In this document: piece after piece, positions 63,641 to 64,000 of the stretch
Layout: each line of letters begins with the position of its first letter
How positions within the stretch are numbered: position 1 is the stretch's first letter
Origin: Patiria pectinifera
Lineage: Eukaryota; Echinodermata; Asteroidea; Valvatida; Asterinidae
Reading direction: 5' to 3'
Length of the DNA stretch: 64,000 nt
Assembly: GCA_029964075.1 (NCBI GenBank)
Contig: CM057150.1
Span: 3,077,717-3,141,716 of the forward strand
Position numbers and translations under genes: made by a program
The notes under the pieces: generated by a model
Database searches by the model: none
Seen by the model: the letters and a program-made list of their open reading frames with translations, nothing else
Told to the model about the DNA's origin: nothing

Positions 63641-63840
63641 GTACAGATTCTTAAATATGAAATAGGGCAATTCCAAGCTTACTCATGTTACATTTTTGAT
63701 GTACTCTTAAGATTCCTAGGGCTGTGATTACCTTACTGAAAAGGTTTAATAACTGTTATCCCCATGGTAGATAGAGTAGACCTAGACCTACCTAAGCACC
63801 AAAGATGACATCCAGAAAAATGTGTTATGTATGATAAACA

Positions 63841-63904
63841 AGACGCACAAAATCGGTTACTCATGTTACATTTTCGTAACGTGAGTAACCGATTTTGTGC
63901 GTCT
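63841..63904. repeat. Hairpin, 29-bp arms, 6-nt loop
   Basis: agacgcacaaaatcggttac ... gttac pairs with gtaac ... gtaaccgattttgtgcgtct with a single mismatch. Confidence 0.85.
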
Positions 63905-64000
63905 GTTATTTTCAACTAATTAATTCTGATAGAGAGTTTGAATTAATAAGAGTTCTTTATTAAAAACAAAGGACTTGCCCTGCAAAAGTGAGCATGCATA

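Larger units (their letters stand above)
1..64000. other. Introns in which nothing is recognised
   Basis: I inspected these intron stretches longer than ~300 bp and saw only AT-rich sequence without ORFs, RNA genes or clear repeats: 13945-14600, 20619-21236, 21393-22151 (C-run at 22018-22027), 29728-30255, 31330-32275, 34573-34958, 35262-35792, 35977-36668, 48563-49120, 49372-49925, 51026-51553, 51736-52146, 52470-53021, 53166-53681 and 59608-59906. The final 360 bp (63641-64000) is intron apart from the hairpin. Confidence 0.5.

Overview
This is animal nuclear DNA. Short GC-rich coding blocks with GT...AG boundaries lie in AT-rich introns full of MITEs, tRNA-derived SINEs, LINE debris and microsatellites. 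I see no bacterial operon, CRISPR array, rRNA or functional tRNA. The repeat style and intron sizes fit a marine invertebrate, perhaps an invertebrate deuterostome such as an echinoderm, hemichordate or amphioxus; that placement is a low-confidence inference.

One gene on the + strand fills the window. I trace 68 coding exons from 787 to 63640. Every junction is phase-consistent and no stop occurs in 13,390 coding bases (about 4,463 residues). There is no start methionine, signal peptide, membrane segment or stop codon, so the gene runs past both ends. The protein is almost entirely small cysteine modules of the GCC2_GCC3 / ephrin-receptor-like type (CPxGTYxNxTG, CxxCPxGYYC, GLxxPTGxCxAGYYC, CPxGHYCPxGS) with many N-glycosylation sequons. 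It is most likely a giant secreted or cell-surface cysteine-rich protein; its function is unknown. In exon notes 'phase a-b' gives the intron phase at the 5' and 3' ends.

The 3' two thirds has a higher-order structure. Exons 25-33 (U1), 34-44 (U2), 45-54 (U3) and 55-65 (U4) are four tandem units of about 660-695 residues. Each has the same ordered landmarks: GTGxDWxxCPxGTY, then GVDRxxP, then GxGGxCPxGHYCxxGS, later CDNTxxPVVxYNxxxCPxG, and finally GLHCPxGS. A fifth unit begins in exon 66 and exons 15-24 look like an older unit. Genomic spacing is about 8-8.7 kb per unit once a 3.9-kb transposon in U2 is removed. Exons 1-14 use the same small modules in a less regular order.

Introns hold most of the other structure: a 3.9-kb CCCAGCAGGCA-ended element with two unrelated tandem arrays (38918-42859); hAT-, pogo-, Harbinger- and piggyBac-like MITEs with recognisable target duplications; two home-grown multi-copy families (10644/26434/54018 and 30578/57975/62253); tRNA-headed SINEs sharing a core; foldback hairpins; and several places where the end of an exon plus its splice site has been tandemly copied into the adjacent intron.
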